A DNA stretch of 64,000 nt from Denitrificimonas caeni DSM 24390 (GCF_000421765.1 NZ_ATXQ01000002.1:248001-312000), one strand, 5' to 3'. Shown: positions 9,604-20,587, counted from the first letter of the stretch. A program made the numbers and translations. The notes: generated by a model from the letters alone, not told the origin.

Positions 9604-9945
9604 TTAGGCTTTCTTCATGAACTCTGATTTGAGCATGATTTTCATGCCATCGACACGGCAATCGAGATCATGGTCGCCATCAACAATTTTGATATTGGTG
9701 ACACGGGTGCCCATTTTAATCACCGTCGAGCTGCCCTTAACTTTTAAATCTTTGATTAAAACAACTGTGTCGCCATCGGCTAACGGCGTGCCATGCGCAT
9801 CGCGCACAACTTTAGCATCGCTGTCTTCGGTCACTTCAGAACCATCCATAGGCCACTCATGACCACAGGTCGCGCACACGTAATTCTCGCGATCTGGGTA
9901 GGTGATCTCTTCCTGACACGCAGGGCATGCTGGCAAATCTGACAT
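9604..9945 (-). CDS. yjdM: YjdM/PhnA-family zinc-ribbon protein
   Basis: 113-residue protein of the PhnA/YjdM family. The N-terminal zinc ribbon has two Cys pairs (CPAC near residue 6 and CATC near 24) followed by GHEW. The C-terminal domain has DGDTVVLIKDLKVKGSS and CRVDGMKIMLKSEFMKK, both characteristic. The role is unclear; despite the name it is not needed for phosphonate breakdown. The start at 9945 was chosen because the family begins directly with the zinc ribbon. It is monocistronic between relA and argG. Confidence 0.92.
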   Translation of the reverse strand: MSDLPACPACQEEITYPDRENYVCATCGHEWPMDGSEVTEDSDAKVVRDAHGTPLADGDTVVLIKDLKVKGSSTVIKMGTRVTNIKIVDGDHDLDCRVDGMKIMLKSEFMKKA

Positions 9946-10031
9946 GCAATAGCATCCTTCTAAACAGTAATGGGCTGCTAAGAATAGCGAACCCAACTCA
10001 TTAAGGCCAATTAGCCCTTTAGTCTGCGCGG

Positions 10032-12275
10032 TTAATGCCGCTGACGGCGCACCTCAATGATATTCGGCAACTGCGAAATACGCCCCAGTAAACGCCCTAA
10101 CTCATCTAAACCTGGAACTTCCACGGTTAAATTGAGCGTTGCGGTATTGTCTTCTTTACTGGTGCTGGTTTGCAGCGCTACAACGTTCATTTTCTCATTG
10201 AGCAGCACTTGCGAGATGTCGCTGATTAAGCCTGAGCGATCATAAGCGCGCACCAAGACATCAACCGGATAGGTTTTAATCGGCTCAGTGCCCCACCCCA
10301 CTTGAATCATCCGCTCAGGTTCACGGCTGCGCAATTGTAAGGCCGTTGGACAATCTTGACGGTGAATGGTGACGCCACGGCCAATGGTAATGTAGCCCAC
10401 GATCGGCTCGCCCGGCACCGGCTGACAGCAACCAGCCATCTGCGTCAATAAGTTACCGACGCCATGAATACGTATTTCATCGCGCTGCGCGCTGCTGTAC
10501 TGCGTCGGTTTGCGTGGAATCAGATCCAGCTGCTGGACACTGCGTTCATGTGGATCGAGCAGCTGTTGCGCCAGTCCTACGGCATGGGCTAAACGCACAT
10601 CACCGGCACCTAAAGCGGCGAATAAGTCTTCGCTGCCTCTTAAATTACACTTATCAGCAAGGCGTTCATAATTAACCGGACCAATTGCCAAGCGCGCCAT
10701 TTCGCGATCAAGCATTTGCTTACCGGCTGCAACGTTTTGATCACGGGCTTGCAACTTAAACCAATGCACCACTTTGGCGCGGGCACGGGTGGTGTTGATA
10801 TAGCCTAAGTTGGTATTGAGCCAGTCACGACTGGGCGCGCCATTTTTGCCAGTAATCACCTCAACTTGCTCACCTGTTTTCAGGTTGTAGTTGAGCGGCA
10901 CAATGCGTCCATTGACCTTGGCACCACGGCAATTGTGACCAATTTCAGTATGCACGCGGTAGGCGAAATCGAGCGGCGTTGAGCCTTGTGGCAAATCAAT
11001 CGCATGGCCGTCTGGAGTAAAGACATAAACACGGTCGGGCTCAATATCGACGCGAATTTGATCAGCAAGGCCGCCAATATCGCCAAGTTCTTCATGCCAC
11101 TCTAAGACTTGTCTGAGCCAAGCAATTTTTTCTTCATAGTGATCAGACTGCGCATCAACATCGGTGCCTTTGTAACGCCAGTGTGCACACACACCCAGCT
11201 CGGCTTCTTCGTGCATGGCTTGGGTGCGAATCTGTACTTCCAACACTTTGCCTTCTGGGCCAATCACCGCCGTGTGCAATGAGCGGTAGCCATTTTCTTT
11301 CGGGTTGGCGATATAGTCATCGAACTCACGGGCAATATGGCGCCAGCGCGTATGCACAATGCCCAGCGCGGTATAACAATCACGCACCTCGGGGACGAGA
11401 ATACGCACGGCGCGCACATCATAAATCTCGCTAAACTGCAGACCTTTTTTCTGCATTTTGCGCCAGATTGAATAGATGTGTTTGACTCGCCCACTGACGT
11501 CGGCGTCAACCTGCGCGTCTTTCAGCTCGTCGCGTAATTGCTGCACAACGTTGCGAATAAATTGCTCTCGGTCGATACGTCGTTCATGCAGCAAACCGGC
11601 AATGTGCATGTACTGATCAGGCTCAAGGTAACGAAAGGACAGATCCTCCAGCTCCCATTTGATATGACCGATACCTAGGCGATGCGCCAGCGGTGCATAA
11701 ATATCAAAGACTTCACGGGCAACACGATAGCGTTTGTGTTCTGGGGCGTTTTTCACCGCACGAATCGCGCAGGTGCGCTCAGCCAGCTTAATCAGCGCCA
11801 CACGCACATCATCGACCATTGCCACTAACATGCGGCGCAGGTTTTCCACTTGGGCTTGCGAGTTAAGTACCACGCTTTGCCTTGGGTTGAGACTGGCACT
11901 GATCGCCGCCATACGCAGTACGCCGTCGATCAACTTGCTGACCACAGGGCCAAACAGCTTCTCAATCTCAGTTAAAGGCGCTTTACCCTCACGCACAGTG
12001 CGGTACAGAATCGCCGCGATCAGGGTTTCTTGATCGAGTTTTAAATCAATTAAGATTTGCGCAATTTCTAAGCCAATTTGTAAGCTTGACGTGCCTTCTG
12101 CCCAGATATTGTCTGCAGCCTTGGCTTTTTGCTCAGCATCACGGGCAAACTGACAAGCACTGAGTAAGCCTTCGGCATCCAACTGCGGATCAATCGCGAC
12201 AATTTGCGCGACCCAACTTTGCAAATCAATACTGCCATCTTGGCTAACCGGCTGCTCTGTTCTGACCTGTACCAT
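10032..12275 (-). CDS. relA: (p)ppGpp synthetase RelA
   Basis: Ribosome-associated stringent-response enzyme that makes pppGpp/ppGpp when uncharged tRNA enters the A site. The 747 residues include an N-terminal pseudo-hydrolase domain lacking the HD dyad (ILYRTVREGKA replaces the active motif), the synthetase domain with ENGYRSLHTAVIGP and EVQIRTQAMHEEAELG, a TGS domain (VYVFTPDGHAIDLPQGST), a zinc-finger region with CCQPVPGEPIVG and a C-terminal ACT domain. The missing HD motif distinguishes it from SpoT. The ATG at 12275 has AAGGA seven bases upstream and gives the usual pseudomonad N-terminus MVQVRTEQP. It lies downstream of cysM and rlmD on the same strand. Confidence 0.97.
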   Translation of the reverse strand: MVQVRTEQPVSQDGSIDLQSWVAQIVAIDPQLDAEGLLSACQFARDAEQKAKAADNIWAEGTSSLQIGLEIAQILIDLKLDQETLIAAILYRTVREGKAPLTEIEKLFGPVVSKLIDGVLRMAAISASLNPRQSVVLNSQAQVENLRRMLVAMVDDVRVALIKLAERTCAIRAVKNAPEHKRYRVAREVFDIYAPLAHRLGIGHIKWELEDLSFRYLEPDQYMHIAGLLHERRIDREQFIRNVVQQLRDELKDAQVDADVSGRVKHIYSIWRKMQKKGLQFSEIYDVRAVRILVPEVRDCYTALGIVHTRWRHIAREFDDYIANPKENGYRSLHTAVIGPEGKVLEVQIRTQAMHEEAELGVCAHWRYKGTDVDAQSDHYEEKIAWLRQVLEWHEELGDIGGLADQIRVDIEPDRVYVFTPDGHAIDLPQGSTPLDFAYRVHTEIGHNCRGAKVNGRIVPLNYNLKTGEQVEVITGKNGAPSRDWLNTNLGYINTTRARAKVVHWFKLQARDQNVAAGKQMLDREMARLAIGPVNYERLADKCNLRGSEDLFAALGAGDVRLAHAVGLAQQLLDPHERSVQQLDLIPRKPTQYSSAQRDEIRIHGVGNLLTQMAGCCQPVPGEPIVGYITIGRGVTIHRQDCPTALQLRSREPERMIQVGWGTEPIKTYPVDVLVRAYDRSGLISDISQVLLNEKMNVVALQTSTSKEDNTATLNLTVEVPGLDELGRLLGRISQLPNIIEVRRQRH

Positions 12276-12332
12276 TACCAATCCTTCGAGCCAAAGACTC
12301 TTCAACCCCATCGACTACACTCGGTAGACCGC

Positions 12333-13700
12333 TTAGTTCTTTACAACTTCTTTCTTTACAAATAGAGCCATCGCTTCGGTGTGCCCTGTTTGTGCAAACA
12401 TATCCAGCACGCAGGCTTTGTGTAGACGATAACCGCGGGCAATCAACACTGCCGCATCACGCGCCAAAGTGGCTGGATTGCACGACACATACAAAATACG
12501 CGCAACTTTCATTTTAGCTAAATCAGTCACTGCCGCTTGTGCGCCTTCACGTGGCGGATCCAGTAAGGCCGCCGCATAAGTTTGCTTTGACCACTCTTTG
12601 TCACGCAGCGATGTAGACAGATCCGCATGGAAAAAGTGCACATTACTTAGCTGATTCGCCTGAGCATTTTCATTGGCGCGTGCCAACATCGACTCAACAC
12701 CTTCGACCGCCACCACTTCTTTAACTTTCTGCGCCAATGGCAAAGCGAAATTACCTAAGCCGCAAAACAAATCCAATACGCGCTCATCCGCTTGCGGCGC
12801 TAGCCAATCCAAGGCTTGCGCAATCATTGCTTCGTTCATCTGCGCATTAACTTGAACAAAATCGCCCGGCTGATACGCAATATCTAAACCAAACTCTGGC
12901 AATTGATAACTGAGCGTCTGCCCTGCTTGATCCGGCTGCGGCTCACCAATGCCCTGCAACCACAGTTGTGCATTATGCCCTGCGCAGTAAGCGCGCAGTT
13001 GCTGCAGATCATCTGCATGCAAGGCTTGGGTATGACGCAGTAGCAAGGCATTGCTGCGACCGCTAAACAACTCTACATGACCCAGCGTTTGCGGCTGTTG
13101 GAAAGCATTGAACAAGGTAGTTAACCCAGCAAACAGTGGCTGTAAATCTTCGACTAAAATAGCGCAATTTTGCACTTCGACAATCGCCGTAGTGGCTAAA
13201 CCGCGAAAGCCCACCTCCACATGCTTTTGCTTGACCTCATAACGCACTGAAACACGGGCGCGCCGGCGGTAAGCAAAAGCCGGCCCAACTAGCGGCTCGG
13301 CCCAGGCGAGCGGCGTCACGCCTTCACGATTTAATTGTTCAACCAAGTTGTCGTGCTTAAGCGACACTTGCTGCGCATGGCTGATGTGCTGCAAGGTGCA
13401 GCCACCGCACTGTCCAACCCACTGGCACTCAGGCGTGATGCGCTCTGGGCTGCTGGTTTGGATGGCGACAACTTGCGCCTCGACGACTTTACTGCGCGCC
13501 GATAACACTTGAACCTGTACTTGCTCGCCAGGTAACGCGCCACTGACAAACCAAGTGCGCCCCTCTAGGAACGCGATACCTCGACCGTCATGGGCTAAAC
13601 GCTCAATGTTCAGCACTTGTTTTTTGCCCACTGGCAACGAATTACGCTCACCACCCGCAGGTTGAAAGCGTAATGTTTTTGGTGCTTTAGGGCGACTCAT
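12333..13700 (-). CDS. rlmD: 23S rRNA (uracil-1939-C5)-methyltransferase RlmD
   Basis: SAM-dependent methyltransferase that makes m5U1939 in 23S rRNA. It has an N-terminal TRAM domain (LNIERLAHDGRGIAFLEGR), an Fe-S cluster cysteine set (PECQWVGQCGGCTLQH) and a Rossmann methyltransferase domain with LDLFCGLGNFALPLA. The catalytic motif VSCNPATLARD and ALLDPPREG are also present. The 455-residue product from the ATG at 13700 matches the family, and a CGGAG precedes it. Its start overlaps the cysM stop by four bases, so cysM and rlmD are translationally coupled. Confidence 0.96.
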   Translation of the reverse strand: MSRPKAPKTLRFQPAGGERNSLPVGKKQVLNIERLAHDGRGIAFLEGRTWFVSGALPGEQVQVQVLSARSKVVEAQVVAIQTSSPERITPECQWVGQCGGCTLQHISHAQQVSLKHDNLVEQLNREGVTPLAWAEPLVGPAFAYRRRARVSVRYEVKQKHVEVGFRGLATTAIVEVQNCAILVEDLQPLFAGLTTLFNAFQQPQTLGHVELFSGRSNALLLRHTQALHADDLQQLRAYCAGHNAQLWLQGIGEPQPDQAGQTLSYQLPEFGLDIAYQPGDFVQVNAQMNEAMIAQALDWLAPQADERVLDLFCGLGNFALPLAQKVKEVVAVEGVESMLARANENAQANQLSNVHFFHADLSTSLRDKEWSKQTYAAALLDPPREGAQAAVTDLAKMKVARILYVSCNPATLARDAAVLIARGYRLHKACVLDMFAQTGHTEAMALFVKKEVVKN

Positions 13701-14593
13701 ACTGACTCCGGTGCATAAATACCGCTGGATAGGTAGCGATCTCCACGATCGCAAATAATGGCAACTAACACCGCGTTTTCGACGGTTTTTGCCACTTGTA
13801 ACATGGCTGCGACAGAACCACCGGAAGAGACACCACAGAAAATGCCCTCTTCGCGGGCTAAGCGGCGCATGCAATCTTCGGCTTCTTGCTGGCCCATATC
13901 GATCACTTGATCAACACGGCTGGCATCAAAAATACTGGGTAAATAGGCTTCAGGCCAACGGCGAATTCCAGGAATCGCAGCGCCTTCTTTGGGCTGCAAA
14001 CCAACAATTTGCACATTGGGGTTTTGCTCTTTCAGGTAGCGCGACACACCCATAATAGTGCCGGTTGTGCCCATCGAACTAATAAAATGAGTGATTTGCC
14101 CTTGGGTTTGCTGCCAGATCTCCGGCCCTGTTGTGCTGTAGTGCGCAGTTGGATTGTCTTGATTGGAAAACTGATCCAACACCACGCCTTGACCTTGCGC
14201 TTGCATCTCTAACGCCAAGTCGCGGGCAGCTTCCATTGATTCAACTAAAATCAATTCAGCGCCGTAAGCCGTCATCGCAGCTTTACGTTCGGCAGTTGAG
14301 TTGTCTGGCATAATCAGCAGCATCCGATAGCCCTTGATCGCTGCGACCATGGCCAAGGCAATCCCGGTGTTACCTGAAGTTGCTTCAATCAACGCGTCGC
14401 CAGGCTTAATGCGGCCGCTAAGCTCGGCCCGCTCAATCATCGCCAAGGCTGGACGGTCTTTCACCGAACCGGCTGGATTGTTGCCTTCCAGCTTTACCAG
14501 TAAAGTGTTGGAGCTGTCACCCGCAAGACGCTGTAAACGGATTAACGGAGTATTGCCGATGCAGTCGGCCAAGGTTGGATAGTGAACGGTCAT
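13697..14593 (-). CDS. cysM: Cysteine synthase B (O-acetylserine sulfhydrylase)
   Basis: PLP enzyme forming cysteine from O-acetylserine and sulfide or thiosulfate. The 298-residue product has the PLP-lysine motif NNPAGSVKDRPA near residue 40, the substrate loop EATSGNTGIALA and the phosphate-binding SSMGTTGTIMG. Length and motif variants fit CysM rather than CysK. The start at 14593 gives the standard N-terminus MTVHYPTLADCIGNTPL; no strong ribosome-binding site is evident. It leads a cysM-rlmD-relA group as in Pseudomonas and diverges from gacS, which is also the usual arrangement there. Confidence 0.96.
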   Translation of the reverse strand: MTVHYPTLADCIGNTPLIRLQRLAGDSSNTLLVKLEGNNPAGSVKDRPALAMIERAELSGRIKPGDALIEATSGNTGIALAMVAAIKGYRMLLIMPDNSTAERKAAMTAYGAELILVESMEAARDLALEMQAQGQGVVLDQFSNQDNPTAHYSTTGPEIWQQTQGQITHFISSMGTTGTIMGVSRYLKEQNPNVQIVGLQPKEGAAIPGIRRWPEAYLPSIFDASRVDQVIDMGQQEAEDCMRRLAREEGIFCGVSSGGSVAAMLQVAKTVENAVLVAIICDRGDRYLSSGIYAPESV

Positions 14594-14745
14594 GATAAGC
14601 AGCGGCATCAAAATAAAAAGAAGCCTATGATAGCGCCAAATGCCTAGAGTCCATAACTCACGAAGGTATCAATTTATAACTCTAGGTTATAAAGCCGCGC
14701 TATTTTTGCCGTGATAATTGTTTTTATTGTTTGGAGAATCAAAGC

Positions 14746-17517
14746 ATGCTGACCAACCTTGGCATTAAAGGACGCGTTTTACTGCTGACATTGGTGCCAT
14801 CTGGGGTGTTTGCCGGGTTATTGGGCGCATGGTTTAGCTATTCTCAGCTCAACGACCTGCAGCAACAACTGTTACAGCGCGGCGAGCTGATTCTCAATCA
14901 ACTGTCACTGGCCGGTGCTCAATCTTTAGATAGCGACAGAAGTGAACAGCTGATTCGCATTGCGCAAGATGCCATTGAGCTTAAAGACGTTCGCTCCATT
15001 CGTATTGTCGCTGCACCGGATCGCGTCATCGTGCACAACGGCCCGTCCATGCGTAAGCAGGACTTCAGTGCGATAACCAAACTCACCACTTTTTCTACAG
15101 ATGCAAGCTCACAGCTGATTTTGCCACTCTACCCGCGCTCATCCAACAGCGCAAATGGCGCTCTAGAAGACGCAGCGAAGCAGGCTCCGATTGGTTGGAT
15201 CAGCTTGGAATTGTCGCATCACGCGAGTTTGTTAGAAGGCTACCGCAGCGTTTTTATTACGATTTCAATGATTCTTATTGGTTTAATGATTACCGCTCTT
15301 TTAGCTTTACGCCTCAGTCGCACTATCAATATCCCCTTGGATAATATTAAAAAAGGTGTCGCCCGCATTCGTGACGGCCACCTTGATACGCGCCTTGATT
15401 CACCCGGTAGCCATGAGTTAGATGACTTGGTAAACGGGATTAATTTGATGGCGCAGTCGCTGCAACATGCCCAAGAAGAGTTACAAAGCAACATTGATCA
15501 GGCCTTAGATGATGCGCGGCATAATCTAGAAACCATCGAAATTCAAAATATCGAGTTGGATTTAGCCCGCAAAGAAGCCATTGAAGCCAGCCGTATCAAG
15601 TCAGAATTTCTCGCCAATATGAGCCATGAGATTCGTACGCCACTCAACGGCATTATTGGTTTTACTCAGCTATTGAAAAAAAGCGATCTGACCATTCGCC
15701 AAGAGGACTACCTCAACACCATTATTAATTCGTCTGAAAGCCTGCTTAATATCATTAATGAGATTTTAGACTTTTCGAAAATTGAAGCTGGCAAGCTGGT
15801 GTTGGATCACGCACCGTTCTATCTGCGTGATTTAATTCAAGACACCCTAACCTTGCTTGCTCCAGCGGCGCACCAAAAACATCTAGAACTACTCAGCCTC
15901 GTTTACCGTGATACCCCTCGCACGCTGATGGGCGATGCACAACGTATTAAACAAATCCTCACCAATCTGACGGGTAATGCGATTAAGTTTACTCGCGAAG
16001 GCAGCATTGTTGTACGCGCCATGCTGGAAGATGAAAATGAAGAGTTTGCGCAACTACGGATCAGCGTGCAAGACACCGGAATCGGTATGCATGATGTTGA
16101 ACAAAGCACGCTTTTCCAAGCCTTCAGTCAAGCCGACCACTCGCTGACTCGACAAGCTGGCGGCACAGGTCTAGGACTTGCAATTTCCAAACGCCTCGTT
16201 GAACACATGGGCGGAGAAATCGGCGTTAACAGCGTGCCTGGCGAGGGCTCTGAGTTCTGGTTTAGTTTGCGCTTAGCAAAAACCTATAGCAGTGACCTTA
16301 ATGCAATCGAAGCCAAAGCATTAACCCACCGTGCTGTGTTGCATGAGCCGCACCCTCTCGCTCAGCAAGCCATTGCTCATCAATTAGAAGATTGCGGCTT
16401 GCACGTTGATAGCATCAACAGCTTAGACGCACTGCTGGTACAGGTGCAGCAAGCAGCAGGCACGGCGCAGCCATACCATATCGCCGTGCTGGGCATTAAC
16501 ACTCAGCAGCACCAACTGCACAAACTTAAAGAGCTGCTCAATGCCTTGCAGCAATTAAATTGCGAAGTTTTGTTGGTTTGCAGCACCAGCGACTTTACCG
16601 TTTTCCAAAATAATCTCGGCAGACCTTTTTGTGAGCAAATGCTCAGCAAACCTACTTGCCATCGCCGTTTGCAACATGCAGTAAACGACTTACTTTGCAT
16701 CGACACCAGTCCTGTTGCACCACCACAAATAGAGCTTGGTTTAAACGCGGCGCATGCGCTATGTGTTGACGACAATCCCGCCAACTTATTGCTGATCAAA
16801 ACACTCCTAACCGATATGGGCGCGCGAGTCAGTGTCGCCGACAACGGACACTCAGCATTGGCTCTGTTTCAGCAGCAACCTTTTGACATTGTGTTTATGG
16901 ATATTCAAATGCCGGTGATGAGTGGCCAGCAGTGCACTGAAGCCATGCGCACTTGGGAGCGCAATCAACAATTGGAAGCCACACCTATCATCGCGGTAAC
17001 CGCTCACGCATTGCCACACGAGACTCATCTTTTTCTGCAAGCGGGTTTAAATGATTGTTTAAGTAAACCAATCAGTGAGCAATCATTGGCCCAGGCCATT
17101 GCGAAATGGACAGGCATTTTCATCGGCAACCAAAGCACATTTACACTATCGCAGGAGCAAATCACCCAGCATCAACAACTGCCCATTATTGACCTGCAAG
17201 AAGGCCGAGCTTTATCCAACGGCAAAGAATCTTTAGCCAAAGAATTGCTACATCTGCTCGCCGAATCATTGCCCAGCGACCGCTTGTACTTGCAGCAAGC
17301 GCGTGCACAACAAGATCGCAATGCCTTGCTGGAGCGTATTCACCGCATTCATGGCGCCACCCAATATTGTGGTGTGCCGCAGTTACGCGCCATCTGCAAA
17401 ACCTGCGAAATCTTGATTAAAGAAAATGTAGCGCAGATTGATCCAGCGCTGGATGAACTGGACGCAGCGATTGCCCGTTTACTGGCTCACTTATCTCAGC
17501 AAGCAGGCGCGCAATAA
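14746..17517 (+). CDS. gacS: Hybrid sensor kinase GacS/BarA
   Basis: Membrane hybrid histidine kinase of the Gac/Rsm cascade that, through GacA, switches on small RNAs which titrate RsmA/CsrA. In order there are TM1 (about residues 12-30), a periplasmic domain, TM2 (about 168-190), HAMP, HisKA with H294 in [10 protein letters not shown], HATPase_c (TGLGLAISK), a degenerate receiver-like stretch, a receiver with Asp719 in VFMDIQMP, and a C-terminal Hpt with His869 in [13 protein letters not shown]. The 923-residue length and N-terminus ([14 protein letters not shown]) match pseudomonad GacS. The ATG at 14746 follows GGAG. It lies divergent from cysM and ends only seven bases from the convergent ung. 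Confidence 0.95.
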   Translation: MLTNLGIKGRVLLLTLVPSGVFAGLLGAWFSYSQLNDLQQQLLQRGELILNQLSLAGAQSLDSDRSEQLIRIAQDAIELKDVRSIRIVAAPDRVIVHNGPSMRKQDFSAITKLTTFSTDASSQLILPLYPRSSNSANGALEDAAKQAPIGWISLELSHHASLLEGYRSVFITISMILIGLMITALLALRLSRTINIPLDNIKKGVARIRDGHLDTRLDSPGSHELDDLVNGINLMAQSLQHAQEELQSNIDQALDDARHNLETIEIQNIELDLARKEAIEASRIKSEFLANMSHEIRTPLNGIIGFTQLLKKSDLTIRQEDYLNTIINSSESLLNIINEILDFSKIEAGKLVLDHAPFYLRDLIQDTLTLLAPAAHQKHLELLSLVYRDTPRTLMGDAQRIKQILTNLTGNAIKFTREGSIVVRAMLEDENEEFAQLRISVQDTGIGMHDVEQSTLFQAFSQADHSLTRQAGGTGLGLAISKRLVEHMGGEIGVNSVPGEGSEFWFSLRLAKTYSSDLNAIEAKALTHRAVLHEPHPLAQQAIAHQLEDCGLHVDSINSLDALLVQVQQAAGTAQPYHIAVLGINTQQHQLHKLKELLNALQQLNCEVLLVCSTSDFTVFQNNLGRPFCEQMLSKPTCHRRLQHAVNDLLCIDTSPVAPPQIELGLNAAHALCVDDNPANLLLIKTLLTDMGARVSVADNGHSALALFQQQPFDIVFMDIQMPVMSGQQCTEAMRTWERNQQLEATPIIAVTAHALPHETHLFLQAGLNDCLSKPISEQSLAQAIAKWTGIFIGNQSTFTLSQEQITQHQQLPIIDLQEGRALSNGKESLAKELLHLLAESLPSDRLYLQQARAQQDRNALLERIHRIHGATQYCGVPQLRAICKTCEILIKENVAQIDPALDELDAAIARLLAHLSQQAGAQ

Positions 17518-17524
17518 TCGCGTC

Positions 17525-18247
17525 TCAGAGCGATAAATCTGCCTGTTCGCTCGTAGTAAGCTCCGGCAAGCGCCAATTAATCGGTATTTGTCCGGTGCGC
17601 AGCAAAAACTTATTGCACTGACTGAAGTGACCATTACCTAAAAAGCCGCGATAAGCAGACAAAGGCGAAGGGTGTGCCGAGGTCAGCAGCAGGTGTTTGC
17701 TGGCATCAATGCGCTCGCCTTTACTGCGTGCATGCGCGCCCCACAGCATAAATACCACGTGCGCTTGCTGCTGACTGACACAGTCAATAATGTGATCAGT
17801 GAAACGCTGCCACCCGGCTTTTGCATGCGCCCCCGCCTGTCCTCTTTCAACCGTTAACGTGGTATTGAGCAATAGCACACCTTGCTCAGCCCAGCTCTGT
17901 AAACAGCCATGCTTAGCAATAGGAATATTTAAATCGCGCTGCAGTTCTTTGTACATGTTTAACAATGACGGCGGTACGGCGATGCCTTCTGGCACCGAAA
18001 AGCTCAAACCATGGGCTTGTCCAGGACCGTGATAAGGGTCTTGACCGAGAATGACGACTTTCACCGCAGGTAAAGGCGTTAAATTAAGCGCATTAAAAAT
18101 CAGCGAGCCTGGCGGGTAAATTTCTTTGCCTTGTTGTTTTTCGTCGCGCAAGAAATTCGACAATTGCTGCAGATAAGGTTGTTCAAACTCAGCAGATAAA
18201 GCCTCTTTCCAGCTACTTTCCAGCTTAATACGGTTATACTGCGTCAT
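17525..18247 (-). CDS. ung: Uracil-DNA glycosylase
   Basis: Removes uracil from DNA at the start of base-excision repair. The 240-residue family 1 enzyme carries the water-activating loop [17 protein letters not shown] (catalytic Asp) near residue 68 and the leucine-intercalation loop with the catalytic His, [16 protein letters not shown]. The uracil-specificity motif [12 protein letters not shown] is also present. It is convergent with gacS with almost no spacer and divergent from the HDOD gene at 18308. Confidence 0.97.
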   Translation of the reverse strand: MTQYNRIKLESSWKEALSAEFEQPYLQQLSNFLRDEKQQGKEIYPPGSLIFNALNLTPLPAVKVVILGQDPYHGPGQAHGLSFSVPEGIAVPPSLLNMYKELQRDLNIPIAKHGCLQSWAEQGVLLLNTTLTVERGQAGAHAKAGWQRFTDHIIDCVSQQQAHVVFMLWGAHARSKGERIDASKHLLLTSAHPSPLSAYRGFLGNGHFSQCNKFLLRTGQIPINWRLPELTTSEQADLSL

Positions 18248-18307
18248 TATCTAAACCTGTTATACATATAAAAACCAGCACCCTAAGAAAGCCAGGATAA
18301 CTTGTCA

Positions 18308-19171
18308 ATGAGTGACACACATACAACACAAAACTCAGCCCGGCAGGCATTGCATTATTCGTTGCTAAGCGCTTTTCTAAAAGGCACTGCTAAAACTCCG
18401 CAAATGCCAGAAAACGCATTACGCATTCGCAGCTTGTTAAAAAACCCTAATACTTCCTTAGAACATCTAAGTCGGGTCATTAATAGCGATCCGCCATTAG
18501 CTGCTTACTTAATGCAGTTTGCTGACAGTCCTCTATTGAAAAGCGCACGCCCGTGTCGCACGCTGCGAGATGTTTTAGCACGCCTAGGCACTGATAAACT
18601 CAATAACTTAGTTTTAAGTTTTTCAGTACGCAACTTATTTATTAGTAAAGAATTGGCATTACAAAAAATCTTTCGCGCCCGCTGGAATGCCTCTTTAGTG
18701 CGTGCTGCTTGGTCTGTCTGTATAAGCAGTTCAGTTCCAAACCTGAGCGCAGACGATGCATTACTGGGTGGGCTTTTCCAAGACATTGGCAGTTTGCCGC
18801 TACTGGCGGAACTCGAGAACTGGCCGCAACTATCACGCGAACCAGAAAACTTAAATAACCTCTGCGATCAACTGTCTGCACAAATCGGCACGGTGTTGCT
18901 TTCTGCTTGGAAGCAACCTAGCCATCTAGTCGATTGCGCTCGCTATCGTTGCAGCAGCACAAAGCTATCAAATGAAACACCTTCACAACTCTATCAAGTG
19001 GTACAAATTGCCGAAGCGATGCAACAAGCTGATCGCGAACAAGCATTATCAAAGCTACCACTGGCTCAGCAATTATTTAACGATTTAGACTCTGAAAGCG
19101 TTGTGCAATCCTATAAACAACAGGTTAATTTGTGGCTTGTATTGCTCGGTGTCAAAACTCGAGTACTTTGA
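18308..19171 (+). CDS. HDOD-domain protein (second copy)
   Basis: 287-residue HDOD-domain protein, more diverged than the one at 2904. Family landmarks are TPQMPENALRIRSLLKNPN near the N-terminus, VINSDPPLAAYLMQFADSPLL, LARLGTDKLNNL and GGLFQDIGSLPLL. As in that class the HD metal ligands are absent, so an enzymatic role is unlikely. The ATG at 18308 is preferred to the TTG at 18302; an AGGA lies ten bases upstream. It stands alone between ung and a periplasmic binding protein. Target and signal are not evident. Confidence 0.82.
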   Translation: MSDTHTTQNSARQALHYSLLSAFLKGTAKTPQMPENALRIRSLLKNPNTSLEHLSRVINSDPPLAAYLMQFADSPLLKSARPCRTLRDVLARLGTDKLNNLVLSFSVRNLFISKELALQKIFRARWNASLVRAAWSVCISSSVPNLSADDALLGGLFQDIGSLPLLAELENWPQLSREPENLNNLCDQLSAQIGTVLLSAWKQPSHLVDCARYRCSSTKLSNETPSQLYQVVQIAEAMQQADREQALSKLPLAQQLFNDLDSESVVQSYKQQVNLWLVLLGVKTRVL

Positions 19172-19316
19172 TAAGACTAGACTGCCGAGTCAAATATTGC
19201 GTTGCGCGCAAAACCAATACTACGACTACGACTAAAATACAGTTCCCTATAATCAGGTATCACTGCACAGTCACCCACTACTCAATCCCTTTATGCTCCA
19301 AGATAAGGAGATCTTC

Positions 19317-20564
19317 GTGATCCGTATGCTTATTGCTCTGACCTTATGGGTCGCCACGACTGTTTCAGCACTGGCTGCTGATCCTATACTTATCGGTCTC
19401 AATTATCCGCGCACAGGGCATTATAAGGAAGAAGGGTTAGCGCAAATGCGCGGCGCCTTGTTGGCTATTGATGAAATCAACGCGCAAGGTGGTTTACTCG
19501 GCCAACCCATTAAGCTATTAACTCGCGACACCGCTTCACGCCCTGAAAAGGCGATTCGCAACGTAGAAAAGCTCGTTGAAGAAGGCGCAGTGATGCTATT
19601 CGGCAGTGTATCCAGCGCGGTTGCGATTGCTGCTAGTGAACGCGCACGCCAACTCAATACGATTTACTTTGCCACCATTGGTTACTCAAACGATGTAACC
19701 GGCAAAAATGGCCACCGCTATGTCTTTCGTGAAAGCACTAGCGCAACAATGACAGGGCGTGCACTGGGCAAATATTTATCAGAAAAATTCCCAAATAAAA
19801 CCTACTTTTACGTGACCGCAGATTACACGTGGGGCCACAGCTCAGAGCAAGCTTTACGCGAAAACACCAACACCAGCGACACCAGCAAGCACAAAGGCGT
19901 ATTACTGCCCTTCCCCACTGCAAAACAATCAGACCACAATTCAACGCTTAAACAAGCACAAGACAGTGGCGCTGATATCATTGTTCTGGTGCTTTATGGA
20001 CACGATTTAGTCCGCGCGATGCGAACAGCTGAAACGATGGGATTGACCAAAAAAGTGCAGATTATTGCGCCAAACTTGACCCAATCAGTCATCGAGCAAG
20101 CAGGTCCGGGACTTATGGCTGGCGTGATTGGCACTGAGCATTGGTTATGGCGTGCACCTGAACTGGAAAAATCAGAAGCAGGTATGGCTTTTGTTAAAAA
20201 CTTCAATAAAGCCTATGAGTTATATCCGCCTAGTGCTGCTGCTTCTGCTTACACCGTTGTAAAACAGTGGGCTGATGCGGTAACTCGCAGTAAAACCACC
20301 AACAGCGAGGCCGTCATCAAAGCACTGGAAGGTCATGATTACACACTGCTAAAAGATGCTGCACAATGGCGTGCGTTTGATCATCAAAACATACAAACAG
20401 TCTACGTGGTACAAGCCAACTCTCGTAATGACGTTATGGCTCACCCTTCGAAGCAAGACTACTTCACGATTCTTGAGCGTGTCGAAGCCAGCCAAGCTGC
20501 GCAAAGCCAAGAACAGTGGCAAGAAGACCGCGCTAAAGCAGGGAAACCCAACAGACTTCAATAG
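19317..20564 (+). CDS. Periplasmic ligand-binding protein, branched-chain amino acid/urea ABC type
   Basis: 415-residue periplasmic binding protein of the Peripla_BP_6 (LivJ/UrtA-like) family. A signal peptide (hydrophobic LIALTLWVATTVSALA, cleavage before ADP) precedes PILIGLNYPRTGHYKEEG, the bilobed-fold start, and ALLAIDEINAQGGLLGQPI. The start is taken as the GTG at 19317, because AAGGAG lies seven bases upstream; the ATG at 19293 would put eight extra residues before the signal peptide. No permease or ATPase is adjacent, so it may serve a distant transporter or act as a sensor partner. The gene ends in a strong terminator. Substrate cannot be assigned. Confidence 0.88.
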   Translation: MIRMLIALTLWVATTVSALAADPILIGLNYPRTGHYKEEGLAQMRGALLAIDEINAQGGLLGQPIKLLTRDTASRPEKAIRNVEKLVEEGAVMLFGSVSSAVAIAASERARQLNTIYFATIGYSNDVTGKNGHRYVFRESTSATMTGRALGKYLSEKFPNKTYFYVTADYTWGHSSEQALRENTNTSDTSKHKGVLLPFPTAKQSDHNSTLKQAQDSGADIIVLVLYGHDLVRAMRTAETMGLTKKVQIIAPNLTQSVIEQAGPGLMAGVIGTEHWLWRAPELEKSEAGMAFVKNFNKAYELYPPSAAASAYTVVKQWADAVTRSKTTNSEAVIKALEGHDYTLLKDAAQWRAFDHQNIQTVYVVQANSRNDVMAHPSKQDYFTILERVEASQAAQSQEQWQEDRAKAGKPNRLQ

Positions 20565-20587
20565 GGTTAAGCTATAAAGTGTTAAAG

